Part shown: positions 38,797 through 53,462 of the stretch, in pieces | Layout of the letters: each line of letters begins with the position of its first letter | Position numbering within the stretch: position 1 is the first letter of the stretch | DNA from: Lanius collurio | Taxonomy: Eukaryota; Chordata; Aves; Passeriformes; Laniidae | DNA length: 64,000 nt | Direction: 5' to 3' | NCBI GenBank assembly: GCA_020086605.1 | Contig: JACBWW010000015.1 | Span: forward strand, 16,050,320 to 16,114,319 | Position numbers and translations under genes: made by a program | The notes under the pieces: model-generated | What the model was told of the DNA's origin: nothing | The model's input: only the letters and a program-made list of their open reading frames with translations | The model's database searches: none

Positions 38797-41766
38797 ACTA
38801 GACAAATACAGTGGGGAGTTCAGTTGTCATGGAACTAAATATCTCCTATTTCCAACCATCTAATCAAAAGGATAAAAATGTAGAAGATACAAAAATTACA
38901 TGGTTACATAACTCAAACTTACATGTACCAGGCACCATAAAATTGACTAAGTAAATAAAACCTGATTTAGGGTTATATCCTCTGTGAATGCAGAAGGGTG
39001 AGAGCTGGCTCCAAAAGCTCTCCTTCCCATCCACTACCAAACTCTTTACCACTTATATATATATTATCACGTAACAACAACAGGTTCTTTGCTTTGGAGA
39101 GAAGGAGGACATAAAGACCCTTTAGGGAAGCTGCAATGAAGATATAGGAAGTGTCACAATGGCTTGAAACACTTTTTGCATCCCAGTGCAGAGTCATATC
39201 TTGGAAATCAGTGTTGCCTGTGCCCTTGTAGCTCTGCAAACAATTGCTACAACAGAGAGCATGAGACAAATGCTTCTTACAAACCACTCTCAGAAAACAA
39301 TAGGCAAATGAGAAGAACCTCATTTTAGAAAAGATGTTAATAACAGGAAAAATAAAGGTGAAGAAAGAGAAGGGGGATGGGGAGAATAGGAGGAAACAGC
39401 AATGTTGTCCTGATGATCAAGACATATCTACTAGCAAAGTCAAACATTTCTGAAATTCAGTGATAGGTGATTTCTACGCTGTGCACCAGGTTTTGGTGGC
39501 TGTCTCACTTGCTATTCATCAATTCAAACTCTCCTGCTTCATCATTTGTGCCTATTTTTCTCATTAGTATTTCCATAATCATTAATATATTGGATAGATT
39601 TTTGCCAACCTGAAGTTATTCTCCCAAGGTGCTTAAGTAGTTGAGTTAATTTACAGGAATCATGAATATCCTATTGTTTTCACAGAAGCTAAATTTATGT
39701 CCTCTTAAAGTTTACTGAAGTTCACTTCAAAATTTTTTATTAACCAAGTAATTACTTGTGATGGCTCCCATTAACAGGTAGGAATGGTCATTTTATAATG
39801 TCTGTACTGTACCGTGCCTGTGCAATTGAGTCCATCTTGTCTGACTGTTGTCACCTCCATACATTAATGCTTAATAAAGCAGTAATAACTACTGCAAATG
39901 GATGAATAAGTTTTAATGCATTTTAATGTATACATGGAAGTATGTGTGTTAGAGAGAGAGATATTGACTGCTAATTTCAAGCTATTCCACAATATAGAAA
40001 CTAAGTGCAGTATGTACAATCTATATGATATGCAGGAAACAGAAAATTAGATAAGGTTTTGTACAATCCCTACAATCTTTCGAACTATGTTCATAAACTC
40101 TCTTCTATAAATCCCTTTATGGATCTGATAGAGAAATAAATTTGCCATACACATTTTGTACAGGACACTCCACTTGGGTTATTCTTAGAATCAGAGTGGT
40201 AGTGGTGTGGCTCTCCTGTCCATCAGCTACCTGGGCACTACAGAAAGCATCATGCCATAAGCCACTGTGAGTGGGGCAATGCACATTTTCTGCTGGAATT
40301 ATTCCCTTTCAAAAACAGAGTTAAAGTATGAGTATGGACTGTGCTACTGCAATGACTGAGCCAGAGTGGAACCCAAACACTGAAGATACTGCAGTGACAA
40401 CATTTTGCAAGTGAGTCATGTACTTACATCCCAGAGAGGCTTTCAGTGACAATGGCAATATGACCTCTGGGACTAAGCCCCTCTCTACCTGGAGGGTTAT
40501 ACAACATATTTTTCTTCACAGCCTTTTGACGTGAGGAGAGTAGGCCACCCACTGTTCAGAAGCTGGCTACTTTAAAGCTTTCTGAGAGACCCTGCCCCTG
40601 TGCATTCTACAAGGAAAGCCTATGCCTTGCACTCAGGTAAAGCTGACTTGTGCCTCTGCTTATGTTTGTTTCTGCACTTAGCCCGGAATGAGGGACTTCA
40701 CTCTGTACTCATAAGCTTTGCTCTCTGTGAATCAAACAGCAATCCAACCTGCAGTGAAGCAAAATAGAAGTTTGATTTGCATCCCTTATTTGACACCCTC
40801 CCCTCCCGCCTGATTTCAGTCGAGAGACTGAAAGTGAAGTGGTCTGGCATAAGTAAAAGACAAATGTTTTATAGTGAATCAACCATGTAGCCCATTAAAA
40901 CAATTGGGTTAGAAGACATTGAACTAATGTATAATCCATGCATTTTTAAGCTACCTTGATCCTTTCTCCTCCATGTAACTGCAAAACAGCACAGTACTGC
41001 TGGCACTAAACTCAGGGGAGATTGTACCTTAACATATCAATATGTTGATAAATGTTGCTATAAAGATACACTAACAAACTGCAAAATCATTTCACCTCCA
41101 GTTTTTTGCTAACTTAGCACATCAGCAAACCAATACTTGTAGACAAAGACATGCTATTTTCTGATTAAATGTTCTTAGACATTGTCTGCTAAATCCCTAT
41201 AATTAGCATGGCCCCTGGTGAATGTCACTGAGTATTTGATGAAACAGGGCATGAACTCTGCAGCAACACCCAGGGGGGTCGGTAATGCTATCCAGAATGA
41301 CTCTTGGAATTTTTAACTACTAGATAGGTTCTCCTTATCTTGGAAACTCGGGGGAGAAAGGCATTTGTCCGGTCTAATGACCCCTGTTAGCAGATTTATG
41401 CCACCTCCCTCTATACAAACTGCTCTCTCTTTCCTCCTTTTTGATATTTGATTTGAGAGTAACTATACTAAGAGATAAATTTATAAAGGATGTAATTAGG
41501 GATATTAGAAGGAATATAGCATGAAAATGTTAAAGAAGAAAGCAGCCAAGTTCTTTATTCCATTCTGCTTATGCCACTGCTCTTACTTTGTAAAAGACCA
41601 CAAGAGCAACAAGTTTTTTGGGTAACAAAAATAAAAGACTGCATAAATGCAGCCGGTAATTTCAAGAGTCCTAGTAGAGATAAAATTTATTATTAAAAGG
41701 CATCCTGCCCTAGGGAAAACAGTATTTTCTTTCACTACTGTCAAAGACAGTTTTTCTTAACTGTAG

Positions 41767-41972
41767 AGATGTACCCACAAAACTGAAAGGTGCTGGGAAA
41801 CAATTTGCAGAATGGTAAACATTTTATAAAGTGGACAAAGTTCCTTTTCCTTGTAGTTTTTAGTTGTCTGCTCTTTACTAAAATTTACCTGAGACTCAGA
41901 GACTCAGTCAAAAATCTGCTGCAAAACAGCAAAACAGTAGCCGTACACCAAACCAAGGCTCTTATGTCTCAG
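41767..41972 (+). other. Possible exon-like segment (speculative)
   Basis: An acceptor-like tract (tttttcttaactgtag, ending 41766) and a perfect consensus donor CAG|GTAAGT (GT at 41973) bracket 206 bases. An open frame from an ATG at 41790 runs through the donor. It encodes a hydrophobic stretch but no domain I know. The segment also has two tandem 8-bp duplications (41891-41906 and 41921-41936). Such signal pairs arise by chance in 64 kb, so this is no more than a candidate for a non-coding RNA exon. Confidence 0.12.
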
Positions 41973-43206
41973 GTAAGTGCCCCAGCAGACATAGTTTTAG
42001 CTGTTGAGAGAGTCTGATTTTGAGAGAAACTCCAATGCAGACCCAAGAAACTCTCTCGATAAAATTTCCATTTTGCCTGGCACATTTATCTTAACTTTCT
42101 TTTTCCACCATTCTACATTATGTAGCCTTAAGGTTTTAATGGTAGCATCAATCTTGCTTTAGAAAACATCATGCATCTTCTGTATTTCAAATGCTGATAA
42201 TTCTTAGATGAAGAATTATCTCAGAATGCTCTGGAGTTACGTAAAAACAAATTTCGGAGCATTGTAATATTAATGGCATTTTTTCCTGAAAAAAAAATCC
42301 ATGATGGATTTAGCTTTGCAAAACTATAACATTTTTCAAAATCCATCTCTCTCATACTAAAAGGGATTGTAGATGGATTGAATAAGAAATCCAGTTTTTC
42401 CTTTTCCTAATTTTATGCCCTAAACTGTGCATGATATCAAAATGATGGAATGAGCTGTAGCTTGGGTTAGGGGGCAGGGGAGAGGCTGTCTATTGTATTA
42501 AGGACTAACTCCTTGATTAAATGTAGACTCAAACAAATAACCTCTGTGCGTGTGTTAACTAGCCTAATTAATCTTCATGTTAGATTAACTTGATAAAATG
42601 TTGACCTAATTTGGGATTAAAAGATTACAAGTAACATTTTCAGCTGAAAGCTGTAACATGCCTCATGTCAACACAGTAATGACAGAATTAACCCTGCAAG
42701 CTGTCTCAAACCTGCGTACTAGATGTCACTGCTTAAGTAGAGTTTGGATGACCCGTAAATGTAGGAGGACTGATATATGTATAAAAAAAGATAATACTGA
42801 AACACTGATCTCTCTCTCAAATATCTCACAGGCCTACATATATATACATATATGTGGGAAATACCATAAGGCTAAGGTAGGAAGTAGAGATGCATCATCC
42901 ATGCACTCTTACAACTTGCACATTTCTATAAACTAAATATATGCTGTGTGTTTATGTCTAGAGAGAGAAATTGGAAGATTGGAAGAAAGCACATTATGAG
43001 TTCAGTATCAGGAAAAAGATAACAAAGATAAAAATGTTTGGGAAATAAGTGAGATTTAACACTTAAAATTCAAAGAAAAATTCAAAACCAGAAAAGAACT
43101 TCCAGTTGTAGCCCAGAGGAGCCTTGCAGCATCAATTTGTGTGTGAACAATGGAGACCTCTTTCCTGTAATGTTTCGATGTGATATTTCAAGATTGTAAT
43201 CTAAAC

Positions 43207-43223
43207 TTTTTTTTTTTTTTTTT
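43207..43223. repeat. T17 homopolymer
   Basis: Seventeen consecutive T, or poly-A on the minus strand. I looked downstream for an antisense processed gene copy and recognised none. Confidence 0.9.
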
Positions 43224-45408
43224 GAGCTGAGTCAGTAAAAAATTGTGACCTTGATGAAAAGTGTTTTGGTGATCACTTTTTTCTTTTCAAAGAATACAGT
43301 GAAAGGAAAGAGAGGAAGGTGAGAGAAGAACTCTCTCACTGCTGTAACAAGGCATTATTTTAGCTCATGCTCTTTTTGTCTCTACAATTTCATATATGCT
43401 CTTTTCATAGATAGAACTGTGCTATCTCTCACTTGCCACCTTGGAAAGCACTGGAGTCTCAAAGATGAGCTCTTTTCAGCTTGCATCATCCTTAGGGTTG
43501 TGGTTCTTCCCAGAACCAGGACTCAGAACCTGTGCTGGCATCATGTGCACACAAAACACTCTTCCATTTCCTCTATGGCTCTCAATACTCATTCTCAGAC
43601 TACAGCTCTGAGGTGGCTGTTAAGAGAGTGCTTCTGGCTTTGCTTGGGAAGTCAGATTAAAAATAAATTTATAAAAATGAGCACAAGGCTGTGGTGCTAC
43701 ATGCTGAAAACTCAGGTCTCAGTAGGCCATGGAACCTCACAGGGAGAGCACAAGAAGTGACACTGCACTGCTTCACGTGTGAGTACAAAGCTCTTGTCTC
43801 CTCATGTAGGCTCCTCTCCCTATCAAGCCCTGGGAATGCATCAGCTCTTGCTGTGGTACTGCAAGTGCAACTAGCTGGTAGAAATCAACAACCCTAATAA
43901 TAATAACCCAGACAAAAACTGCATCCAGAGAGCAGTCCTTGAAATACCAGCACAGAGCCTGCCTTGCAAGACAAACCAGAATATCTGATCACCCTATTTA
44001 TGATATGCAAGTAGAGATAAAAAGAGCCTTTGCATGCAACCTGTAGCACAGCAGAATAGGACTGTAGCTGCAGTTCTTATGCCTAAGAATTGCCTAAAGG
44101 GACATCCCTGTGGTCAGCAGGAGACTGAGTTACAGACAATGTGAACTGAGTGCTGGGAGAAGTCTTTCTTTTGAGGAGAGGCTTGGAACCAACAATGAAT
44201 TTAAGCCTCACAAAATCAAGGATGAACATTACAGCCTAAAATGTGATATACAACTAATCAATGAGAGGAAAACAGGCGCTTCCTTGCATCACTACTTGTT
44301 AAAGCAGAGCTAATAGTATTGAGGTCATATTTTTCAGTACCTTGGTAGGGGGGACTTGTGTGTACACCTGAAAAATAAGTCATGCAGATTTTATTCCCCT
44401 AGAACAGGAAGACATATGCAATAGTTTTATGGATTTATTTCCATTAAAACTGTATGCTCCTTGATAATTTATTATTACAGTTATTTCGATGTGTTATTGT
44501 CTAACTTTTCCTATATGATAAGGAAACAGGATATTAAAGCTTTCCTAAAGCTGCTATTACTAATGTCTTGAAGAGGAGCATTCTGAGGTTTTTTATTGTG
44601 CTCTGTCACTTCCCATAAATTCATGACAAAGGATGAAACGACTAATTCAAGTTTGGTCAGACAATTTGGACCAAAGTGAACTGGCTTAAGAGCTGAGTAA
44701 CACAATTAGCAGTATTTCTCTTGTTTGCATTCCCATGGAATGATGATTTGCAGCCATAGCAAAATCTGATGTGATTCCCATCAGTTCTGAGAAATTTTAT
44801 GCAAACCTGGAATAGCCCTGTCTTCAGGAAGGACAAATTGGAGCAAGATGCTGCTCCATCACTTAGGTAGTATTCTTTACTGATTAATTTAAAATATATT
44901 GCAAAATGCTGCTCTAGTGGAAATGATGTGTTTTCTCAGTAAACTGCTACTGAAGTCTTGACTTTCATTCACTGTTAGATGTTGCTTTACCTTACTGTGA
45001 GCAGCTGATAATGAAATTCTTCCAGAACTTCTTATATATTTAAGCAGTTTTCTTTTATCATTGGTCCCAATTAATGTGCACAATTGATTAGCTTTCACTC
45101 TACTTCAGCAGTAAATGAAATAACCTCTTGATAACTACAGATTATGGAGAAGTTTGTAAGTTATTTTTGAAACATGTAGCATGACAAATGTCATTAGTTC
45201 AAGGACTTCAGAATGTGAATATGGATATTGTGAGTGTCCACAGAAACAGAATAATAAACAAGTGAATTATCTTAGGTCTTTTGTATATCAGAAAACAGAC
45301 AATATACATTGTTGAAAAATTTGAACTTGCAGTACTTGGTGGAAAAGGAGGCAAGAGATTCAAGTGCATCATTGTGGATAACTGGTTAGAAAAGCAAATA
45401 ATTTACAA

Positions 45409-45421
45409 TTTTTTTTTTTTT
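45409..45421. repeat. T13 homopolymer
   Basis: Thirteen consecutive T followed by a pyrimidine stretch. No element recognised beside it. Confidence 0.85.
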
Positions 45422-48400
45422 CCTTTTAAACATATTCTTTTCCACTCTAGCACTCTCCCCCGGACACTTTTATCTTTAAGGTAAAACAAATAAAACTACA
45501 CTGCCGTCCAAATATTGACGTTTGGTCATTTCACAATAGTTAATAAGCATTTGTAGAAGCCTTCTTGATGAACAGCCATAATTAGAAGAAAGGTTTATAA
45601 TGCCACTAAAACTTTCATCTGGATTAAAAGTTTAGAGAAGGAAATACAATACGACTACTTTTGAAAAGTTTGATTAGTTATAAGCACTGACAATTATGTA
45701 AAATTAAATAATTTAAGTCTTATCTAGAAAAAAAAACCAAAGCGTATTTTTCAATCTCTGAAACTTCTATGAAATACCATCTTCACAGGTAAAAAGAAGC
45801 CCAGAGAGATTATATGGATTCTACAAGCCTTTTATCCATTCAGAATAAAATGTAGCAACAATAGTGCTTCCAGGACCAAATATAGCCATGCTGAGCCAGA
45901 CAAGCAATGAAGCATATGCTTATTATTAAAAGAATATTTATTGGGTTGAAATTTGACATGCAATATGGTCCAAATGAATCCAGCCTGAATTTTACTGTGT
46001 TGTTGTTTCCTATTAAGGAAGCAGTGCTAAAGACCTAGAGAGTCAGCCAACAGCATACAGGAGGTGGAGAGACTCAGCATGAGTTTGCACAAACATTTCA
46101 CTCTATAAGAGGTATTTTTACCACTTGCTAACTCAGACTCCTAGCTGGCCAACTAATACTTGGAAAGCATTATACAGAAGATAAATACCCTGAGATTATT
46201 CTATGGATAAGCTGATGCACATATGCACACACACACTTATGTAACATCTAATATTAAAACAGTGCTATTGTGTTACGTCATCCACTGGGCTGTTTTAAAC
46301 TGGAGGGATAAGACTGTGGCATGGGAGCCAATGGAAAGAAGTTCCTTCTTTCCCATTTCTTCAGCCTCCAGAAATTTTCTACAAAGGGTTTATTATGAAC
46401 CCAGAAATATTCCTCTATTATGCCCTTATTAAACAAGGCCTCTACCAGCCAACCAGAAATTATAATTTAAATTACGTAAAAAAAATTGTACTCATTTTAA
46501 TCAGAACAACTTCCTATGGAAATTATACTTTATAACTTAATAGAGATTCTGTGATGTCATGTATGCAGATGACCTCACTGCAGCAAGGGAAAAATGCATT
46601 ATTTTTAGCCAAAGCTGAGTAGATAAAAAAATGCAAATTCTACAGTGATAAGCAAAAGTCAGCTACAGCAGTTCCTCATACTTTTTTTCTACCCACTTTT
46701 CAAGAATTGAGTAAATGAAACAGCTAATAAGATTGCATTCATATATAGAGCACATTTTAGGGAAATACGAAGGATCTGGAAATGTCAGCATCAAAATCTT
46801 TCTTATATCACTAATTTGGAGACAGAAACTTAATGTACATTTCATATGCTCATTGAAAATGAACCTGACTTCAAATTTGATATACTGAATAGCCACAAAA
46901 TCTGCATGCAGATATAAATAGATCAAGGTAAATTCAAAGACCATTCTTTCAAATGAATTGATACCACATTTGGATAATCCATCAGCAGAAAAAAATATTC
47001 ATATGAATAAAAAGTTTTTTGCTGTAGTATTACTATTCTAGTATTGATACATTTATGAAATTGTCTTTCTCTGCTAACACCACAGCAAGAGCATAATCCA
47101 AACAGTTGCAACTGATGAACCCCTTTTTCTTTAACATAAAAGGCTTTCGGCATTTTTAGTAGGAAAAGGACACTGTGCAAAAAAACTGAACAACTCTGTA
47201 TACTTGACTAATAAAGACTAAGTCTGCAGTACTTTTTTACAGTCTTTCCCTGCCTCTCTTTGGTCCTTAAGGGCTTATTTGTCAGCTTTCATTTGGAGTC
47301 TTCTTTTTTTTTTATTATAAAAGTGGACTTGCCAAAGATGTCACCCCCCATCCTTCCCTCCAAGTAACCTTCTGAAAATCAAATTCGACTGAAGTTCATT
47401 GACAAGAACTATTCTATTGCCAAAGAAGTAATTTTTAACAACATAAGTGATATTTGCAAGGGCAAACACTACTTTAATGAAAAAATGATGGAATTCTACT
47501 TAGTGGGGGGGAAAAAAAGTCGGATTTTGTTGTTATTTAGTTTGGTTTGTTTTTAACAAGTTTTTTCTCTTTTCTAAGATATTAGGTATTTAAAGTACTT
47601 GAGCAGTAAAAGAATGGAATAACCAGATAAAGGAAAACAGTGAATCTACTGTGCTAGTAATATTAGGAATCCAATTGTTTTAATGAGGAAAGAAAACATA
47701 ATGTTGCTTCAAACATTTTGAAGTAAATTATGATCACAATAAGGAAACCATAGCATAGGAAAATATATAAATTATATTCAAATTTATCCTTCAGCACAAA
47801 AAGACAGAGAAAAAACACGACCTCTCCCCACCTTCATTATTCTACATTAAGCGATTCTAAGTGCTATGATTTCTAGATAACTTTCTCTTTGGTTTGTACT
47901 ATACTAGTGCAATTTTATATTTATTGTGCCATCTGTCACAAGAAAGAACAGATATAGAACAGTGGCAAAATCATGTTAAGAAGACTGTCTTGGGATAACA
48001 AAGAGAAAAGTTAATGGACATGGATTTACAAATTATTAATGATTTTTCTTGTCATTTCTTGAAAAATGAAAGCTATGCACGCTGTCTCTTTCCCCAAACA
48101 GATTGCATTTTATTCCTCTGCAGTTTGTCCGTCAGGCTTCACTCTGACAACATAATCCAAAACTAATCCAGAGCATTCAGTTTTCCTTGTTGGCTCTCAT
48201 GCACACTGCTTAGACAAATCCTGCTACCTGTCAGCCCTCCTGTGTGTGCCAAACAGGCTGCCAGGTTAACCCCTGGGGAAGCCAAGAGACCTGCTGACTT
48301 AACCCCTGCTTCCCTTCAAATAATCCACTGTAAATACATAGGACGTTAACAGGCTAACTGTTCTAATCAGGGCTGGATCCCTTAAAATCTGTTTCATACA

Positions 48401-51400
48401 CAACCCTTAAGAACTAGGGATCTAAGCATCACTGCTGGAAGAGGAAAGGATTGCTTCCAATAATACAAGCACTAAATAAGCAGATGGATAGAACACACTG
48501 AAAGGTTTTAATCCCCTAAAGGAGTTTGAGAAAATATACACATCACTTCAATTGCCCACCTCATTGCTTATAAATTTTAACTAATTGTCAGAGTAAGATC
48601 AGAAATAATTTAGTGCAATGAAAGCAAGTCTAATTTAGTAACAATTCAGCTTCATGACGGTAAAATTTAAACCACTGCTTTTGTCCCTTTTCATAAATAT
48701 CAGCTTCATAAAAACTAGCTTTACTTTGTGGAGATCCACACTGAATGTAATATAAATGACTAGCTAAAAGAGATTTTCATAAATAGCATACTTTACAAAT
48801 AATGACATTTTAAAGTACTTTACTTTCTAAAGACATAGAATTATTTCCCAGCAGCACTTAAAAAAAAAATTAATGCTTTAAGCCTGAAATAGAGAAAAAT
48901 CTGAGTTAAAAATCTTTTCAAGATACTCACTCTGTACTCAAAAAACCCAAATAAACCAACGCCTTCTCCTCATTGGAATTCAAGGCACATCACTCTATCT
49001 GCTGCTGCAGCATCAACAATCCACAGCAGAAAATAACTTGCGTAAGCACGGCATACCGAGGAACACTTAAAAGCCACACTAAGCTCAGCCACATGAGAAA
49101 TGTAATAAAACATCACACAGCTCATTTAATGTTTGGAAGGCATGATGTCCAGGTTAATATCTGAAGTGGGGGAAGGTAGAGTAAACCATGGGGAGGGCTC
49201 CTGAACTCTGCCACAAACAACTGGGAAGGTCCATTGTGCCTTCTGATAAGAACATTTATTTTACCTCAATTAAATTTAAGGCATTCTCTTGAGAGGAAGA
49301 AGGGAAAATTGTTCTTCCCTCCTACGCACTTACACACATTCACATTTATGCTTTCCATATACATGCAAAGCACACATCTTGGTCTCGGGAGTCTTGGAAA
49401 ATGTTTAAATGGTTTTATTCATTCTTAGAAGTGTTATGCTTGTGGCAGCTAATAAATAGATCTTATAAATGCTACAGATTCCAGAGATGTTTAAAATACT
49501 CTTGCTGCTTTTAAATGCAGACATAGTTTTAAAATCCCACTCCTTCTTGATGTGTTACTCATTCTAACACTTTTCCTTCTTTTTATATACAGAAGCGTTA
49601 ATTCTTAATAAACTTTAAAATTTGCCCTCATTGCAATTTTTAGATCCCCACAAGCCCATACCTAAGCAATACAGAAACAAATATTTGGCAAAAAAAAATT
49701 AGTTACTTCTAAAATAAATTGCTCTGAAAAAATAACTAAAGCAAATGGTTTTTCACTATCTCTGCTTTTCCCTTCCCAGCTCTTCTAAAAACAACAGTTA
49801 TTTTGCTGACAGAAAAGTTCAAAAAGGTCTCAGGCAGCAGTTTGTCTTTGGGGAATTGACAACTTTTGTTAGGGAGAAGGCAGTAGTTTAAAACCTATAT
49901 CTTATCTCTCCGTCAGATAATGATGCTCAAAATCAGAAGTTTTAATTTTCTTCCCTATAAATGCATTTTTCCATACAACTTATTCATTACTAAAATAATT
50001 GTGAATGGATTTTGTAAAATCAGCCTAGGTAAAAAAATTCTTTTTGTTTTTGTTTTGATAAAACCCTGACTCCAGAAGTACATAATGAAACTCTCATTAA
50101 CTTTTCTAGGACCAAGATTTTGCTCATTGTCTAGAAGACATGAATCCTTCTGGCCAATTAATCGATACACAACAGAGTGCGTATGTGCTTGTGCTTACTA
50201 TTTTGTCTACACGAATTACGGGTATAATACTGATGCAAAATAAATTAAACATAGTTCTATAACAAATTTCAGTGATACATCCACAGGATCTCCTGCAAGA
50301 TATTGCTTCCTCCTAAAAAAAAATTTAATCTACTGATATTTTTCAAATGTTCTTAGGCTCTGTTAAATGCCCCCAGCATCAGAATGTTTAAGAAACAGGA
50401 GTCAGATAGTTTGTTAGTCAAAATAAGGTACCACTAGATTTACAGAGCTGCCGTTCAAGAATTTTATTCATGATTGCCAAATAGCATTCACCCTTCAGAG
50501 ACACTGAGCAAATGTGTTTAAAAAGAACCATACCTCAGCCACCTAGAAGATGCCTGCTTTTAAGCTGAAACACCTCTTTGCTTTCGTACTTACTGTTTTG
50601 AATTAGGCTCATAATAGCAACCAATGTTTGAAAAAAGTCTGTTAGAAAGCTACTAAGTTTATGCTATGGAGAAGTTCATTAGGCACAACTTAAAGGTCTG
50701 CCACTGCACTCAGAAACGGAGTTTTAGCATGTTTGATGGTCCAAATATACATGGTTCAGTGGTCAACATTACAACTGTTTAAAATGCAGTGACTAATCTG
50801 TAACTTATCAATATATTACAAACCAAGGTTGACAATGCCAGGTTCTTTGTTGATAATTTTTCCTTATATAACACCAGCTGGAAAATGTTTCCCTATTATT
50901 GATCATGCCACTTATCAGCTATACACAACATATTTCTTTGTACTTGGTACAAAATCTAAACAATGTGGACTTGGTTCATTAACCTTTTGATATTGGGCAA
51001 AAGGGGGAGTAAGACAGGCAGAGGAGAAGCACTAAAAGTAATTTCATTGTTATTTGGATTTTCATTTTGGTCAAGACATCTGAAGGGGAAAAGGGTACAA
51101 ACTTTATAGGACTGAAATAGCACTTAGAGCATGGTCTGAAATCTACAGAAGAGGAAGACCTTCTGCTGATTTAATTTTCACTGGTTCAAGTACTGAGCAA
51201 AAGGTAAGTTTCAAAAGCTTAAAAATAAATAACACCTCTATCTCAGAGTGGTTTCCCAAAGAGAGATTGGAAGGAGAGCTCTGCAAAGAGTTGGCAACAA
51301 AATCTGTAGAAAGCAGACAGAATGTCTTGTAGTGAGAAAGTCAAAACAGAAATTCTGCACCAAATCTCAGTACAGGTATTCAGAAACGATGAAATAAGTA

Positions 51401-51883
51401 ACATTTTAGAATACTTAAAAAGACCAACAAAAAATTCAGTCTTCAGTATATATTCAGATATAGTCCCAAATATATTTTTAATATAATTTATCAAGTGCAG
51501 AGTCAGACTGAAATTTATATTTAATTGTACTTGTCAGATGAATCTGGTAGGACCCTATATATAAATATGTATACATCAGCAAGTAAACTGATAAGATAAG
51601 GAAGTTAAGCTTGCAGAATCAAGAACAACATTAACAATTTTCAGTTCAAGTTTTTTACCTAGGAGACAGTGCATAATTATCTGATCCCCTACAATCTTTT
51701 TGTCATTCCTCATCTCCTGCTTCACCACACCCCATTCCCAGTAGCTTGAGCTCTTCATCCAGTATGAACCAGTGCTCAGACATGTCTTTTTTTCCCTGAA
51801 ATTTCTAGTGTTTTGGAAGAGGGAAAGACACAGTGTTTTGCATTAAACATTTTTGTGTGTAGAGAATCCAAATGGCAGAAAAG

Positions 51884-52330
51884 TCATAGTTTCAACAGAG
51901 GAAAATTAACACAATTGAATTTTAATCTAAAGCCTGAAATATTTCTACATCCTCTTTGTGTGGAGTAGAACATCTGCATCAGCCAATAATGCTCATGATG
52001 CAGCCTCTCAAAATGAACTGATGCAGCCACACAAAGCGCCTCCCAAAATCTCTGTGTGTGGTAGTGCGCCAGCAGGGATGTTAAGTCCTGCTGGATAATC
52101 ACTGCACTGAGTTGGTTTGGATATTGCATGGCCCCATGACAACAATGTTGTGCCCAGAAGAGGCACTGGCCCACACTAATGCAGCCCTTGTGCCTCTCCA
52201 CAGCATCCTCACGACCAGCTGCGAGCACAAACCTCAGGGTCTGCCTGCACCCATCTTCACACAGGCTGCAAAGCACTCCTGCTTTGTCTGGCTCTCCTCC
52301 TTTCCCATCTCTTGCTATCTGCTAGGGTAA
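51884..52330 (-). other. GC-richer patch with a 130-codon antisense open frame, unassigned
   Basis: The patch from about 51.95 to 52.33 kb is visibly richer in G and C than the flanks and holds CpGs that are rare elsewhere in the window. On the minus strand an open frame runs 52276-51884. Its middle, with several Cys, His and Trp residues, reads like a plausible protein piece, while the last 20 or so residues are low-complexity AT-rich translation. I recognise no family. It might be a decayed retrocopy, a fragment of an unlisted transposon, or chance. A 72-codon plus-strand frame overlaps it, which weakens the coding reading. Confidence 0.2.
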
Positions 52331-53462
52331 TACAAAGAGCAATAGTTTCCATGGGTTAGCCGAAACACTTCCTTCTCTAGACCTTGTAACAAAAATGTAG
52401 ACTTTTAAAGCATTTTTTCTCTCTGGCAGCTCTGTCACCTTAAGCTAAATACAAAGCCAGGACAGTCATGGCCTGTAAGTAGGAATCACTCTAGAATTGA
52501 GGGCCATAATAGCAGTCATTTTGGCTTGTCAGCATTAAGTCTAGTATTTAGGTCTCTGTATAGGAGTTATCCGGTCCTTATTCTAGCAAACTCCCAATAC
52601 TTTCACCTCTGTCTGAAGGAATAGTTGCAGGTTTCTCAGTTACTATGACAAGGAAGATTGACTAGTTACAGCAGGGAAGACACAGAAACATTTTCTTTGT
52701 TCCCTTTTCTTTTAGTACTTCATACCTGCATAGGATTAAAGAATCATCAGACCCTGCTCCCTCTGGTACGTTGCAGTGTAACCCAGTACACGAGCACAAA
52801 AATGTGGGAAACTGCCCCAAAACCAAATCATCTTCCAGACCACCAATAGCTAACCTCACTGTTACTTGCCCCAAGGCCTCTTGCCTTCTCTACTACAAAC
52901 TTTTTGATTGCTGCCTCCTTTTTTTTTGCCTGTGCTACAAGGTATAATCACACATGTTTTAAGATCAGGCTTAATGACAGGTAAATAAACTTGCTGCATC
53001 AAGCATTTATTGTTTTCTTCTCTAATCTAGTTACTAATCCAACTCATTCTGTTAATATGATTTACATAAATAATATGTTCAGAGCAAGTTAGCATCCTAG
53101 TCAGAGGTTACCTACAATTTAAGGAAATGCTAACACTTTTAAACTCCCCCAACACATATACTAGCCCTGGTCTTTAAACTTTGATCAAGTTTTCAATGGC
53201 TGCAGCAAAAGTATCTTATCAAGTGATACTTCATAAGAACCACAAAGATGGCACTTAATAAGCAAATAAAGGTTATTATTATTTAAATTAGTTTATATTT
53301 TATGTATACTCAACCCCTTTTTTATTTGTTTGTTCTATTGTGCTACTTTGAAATTACGTTGTAGATCTATACCTGTTCTTGGAAATATGACTGTCCACAT
53401 TTTTCAAGTTGCTTAATTCTAATTGATTTCTAATTAAAAACCAGTATCAAATACTTTCCTGG

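Larger units (their letters stand above)
36201..53457. other. Long unique stretch with isolated structures, no gene recognised
   Basis: No CR1, LTR or gene could be recognised in this 17 kb. Listed separately are the 38.7-kb hairpin, a possible exon near 41.8-42.0 kb, a T17 run and a GC-richer patch at 52 kb. Also present are a direct repeat of 'atgaggtggaaag' (37383-37395 and 37404-37416), short TATA-type repeats at 39053, 42838 and 51556, and a strong donor-like AAGGTAAGT at 51201. The segments near 42.55-42.70 kb and 48.20-48.42 kb resemble conserved non-coding sequence by composition only. Confidence 0.45.

Noticed and set aside
43207..43400. Antisense processed pseudogene behind the T17 run
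   Set aside because: No gene-like sequence was recognised next to the run and no polyadenylation signal is placed correctly on the minus strand.
52112..52330. 72-codon plus-strand frame opposite the antisense frame at 52 kb
   Set aside because: Overlapping frames on both strands are a usual effect of GC-richer composition, and no protein family was recognised.
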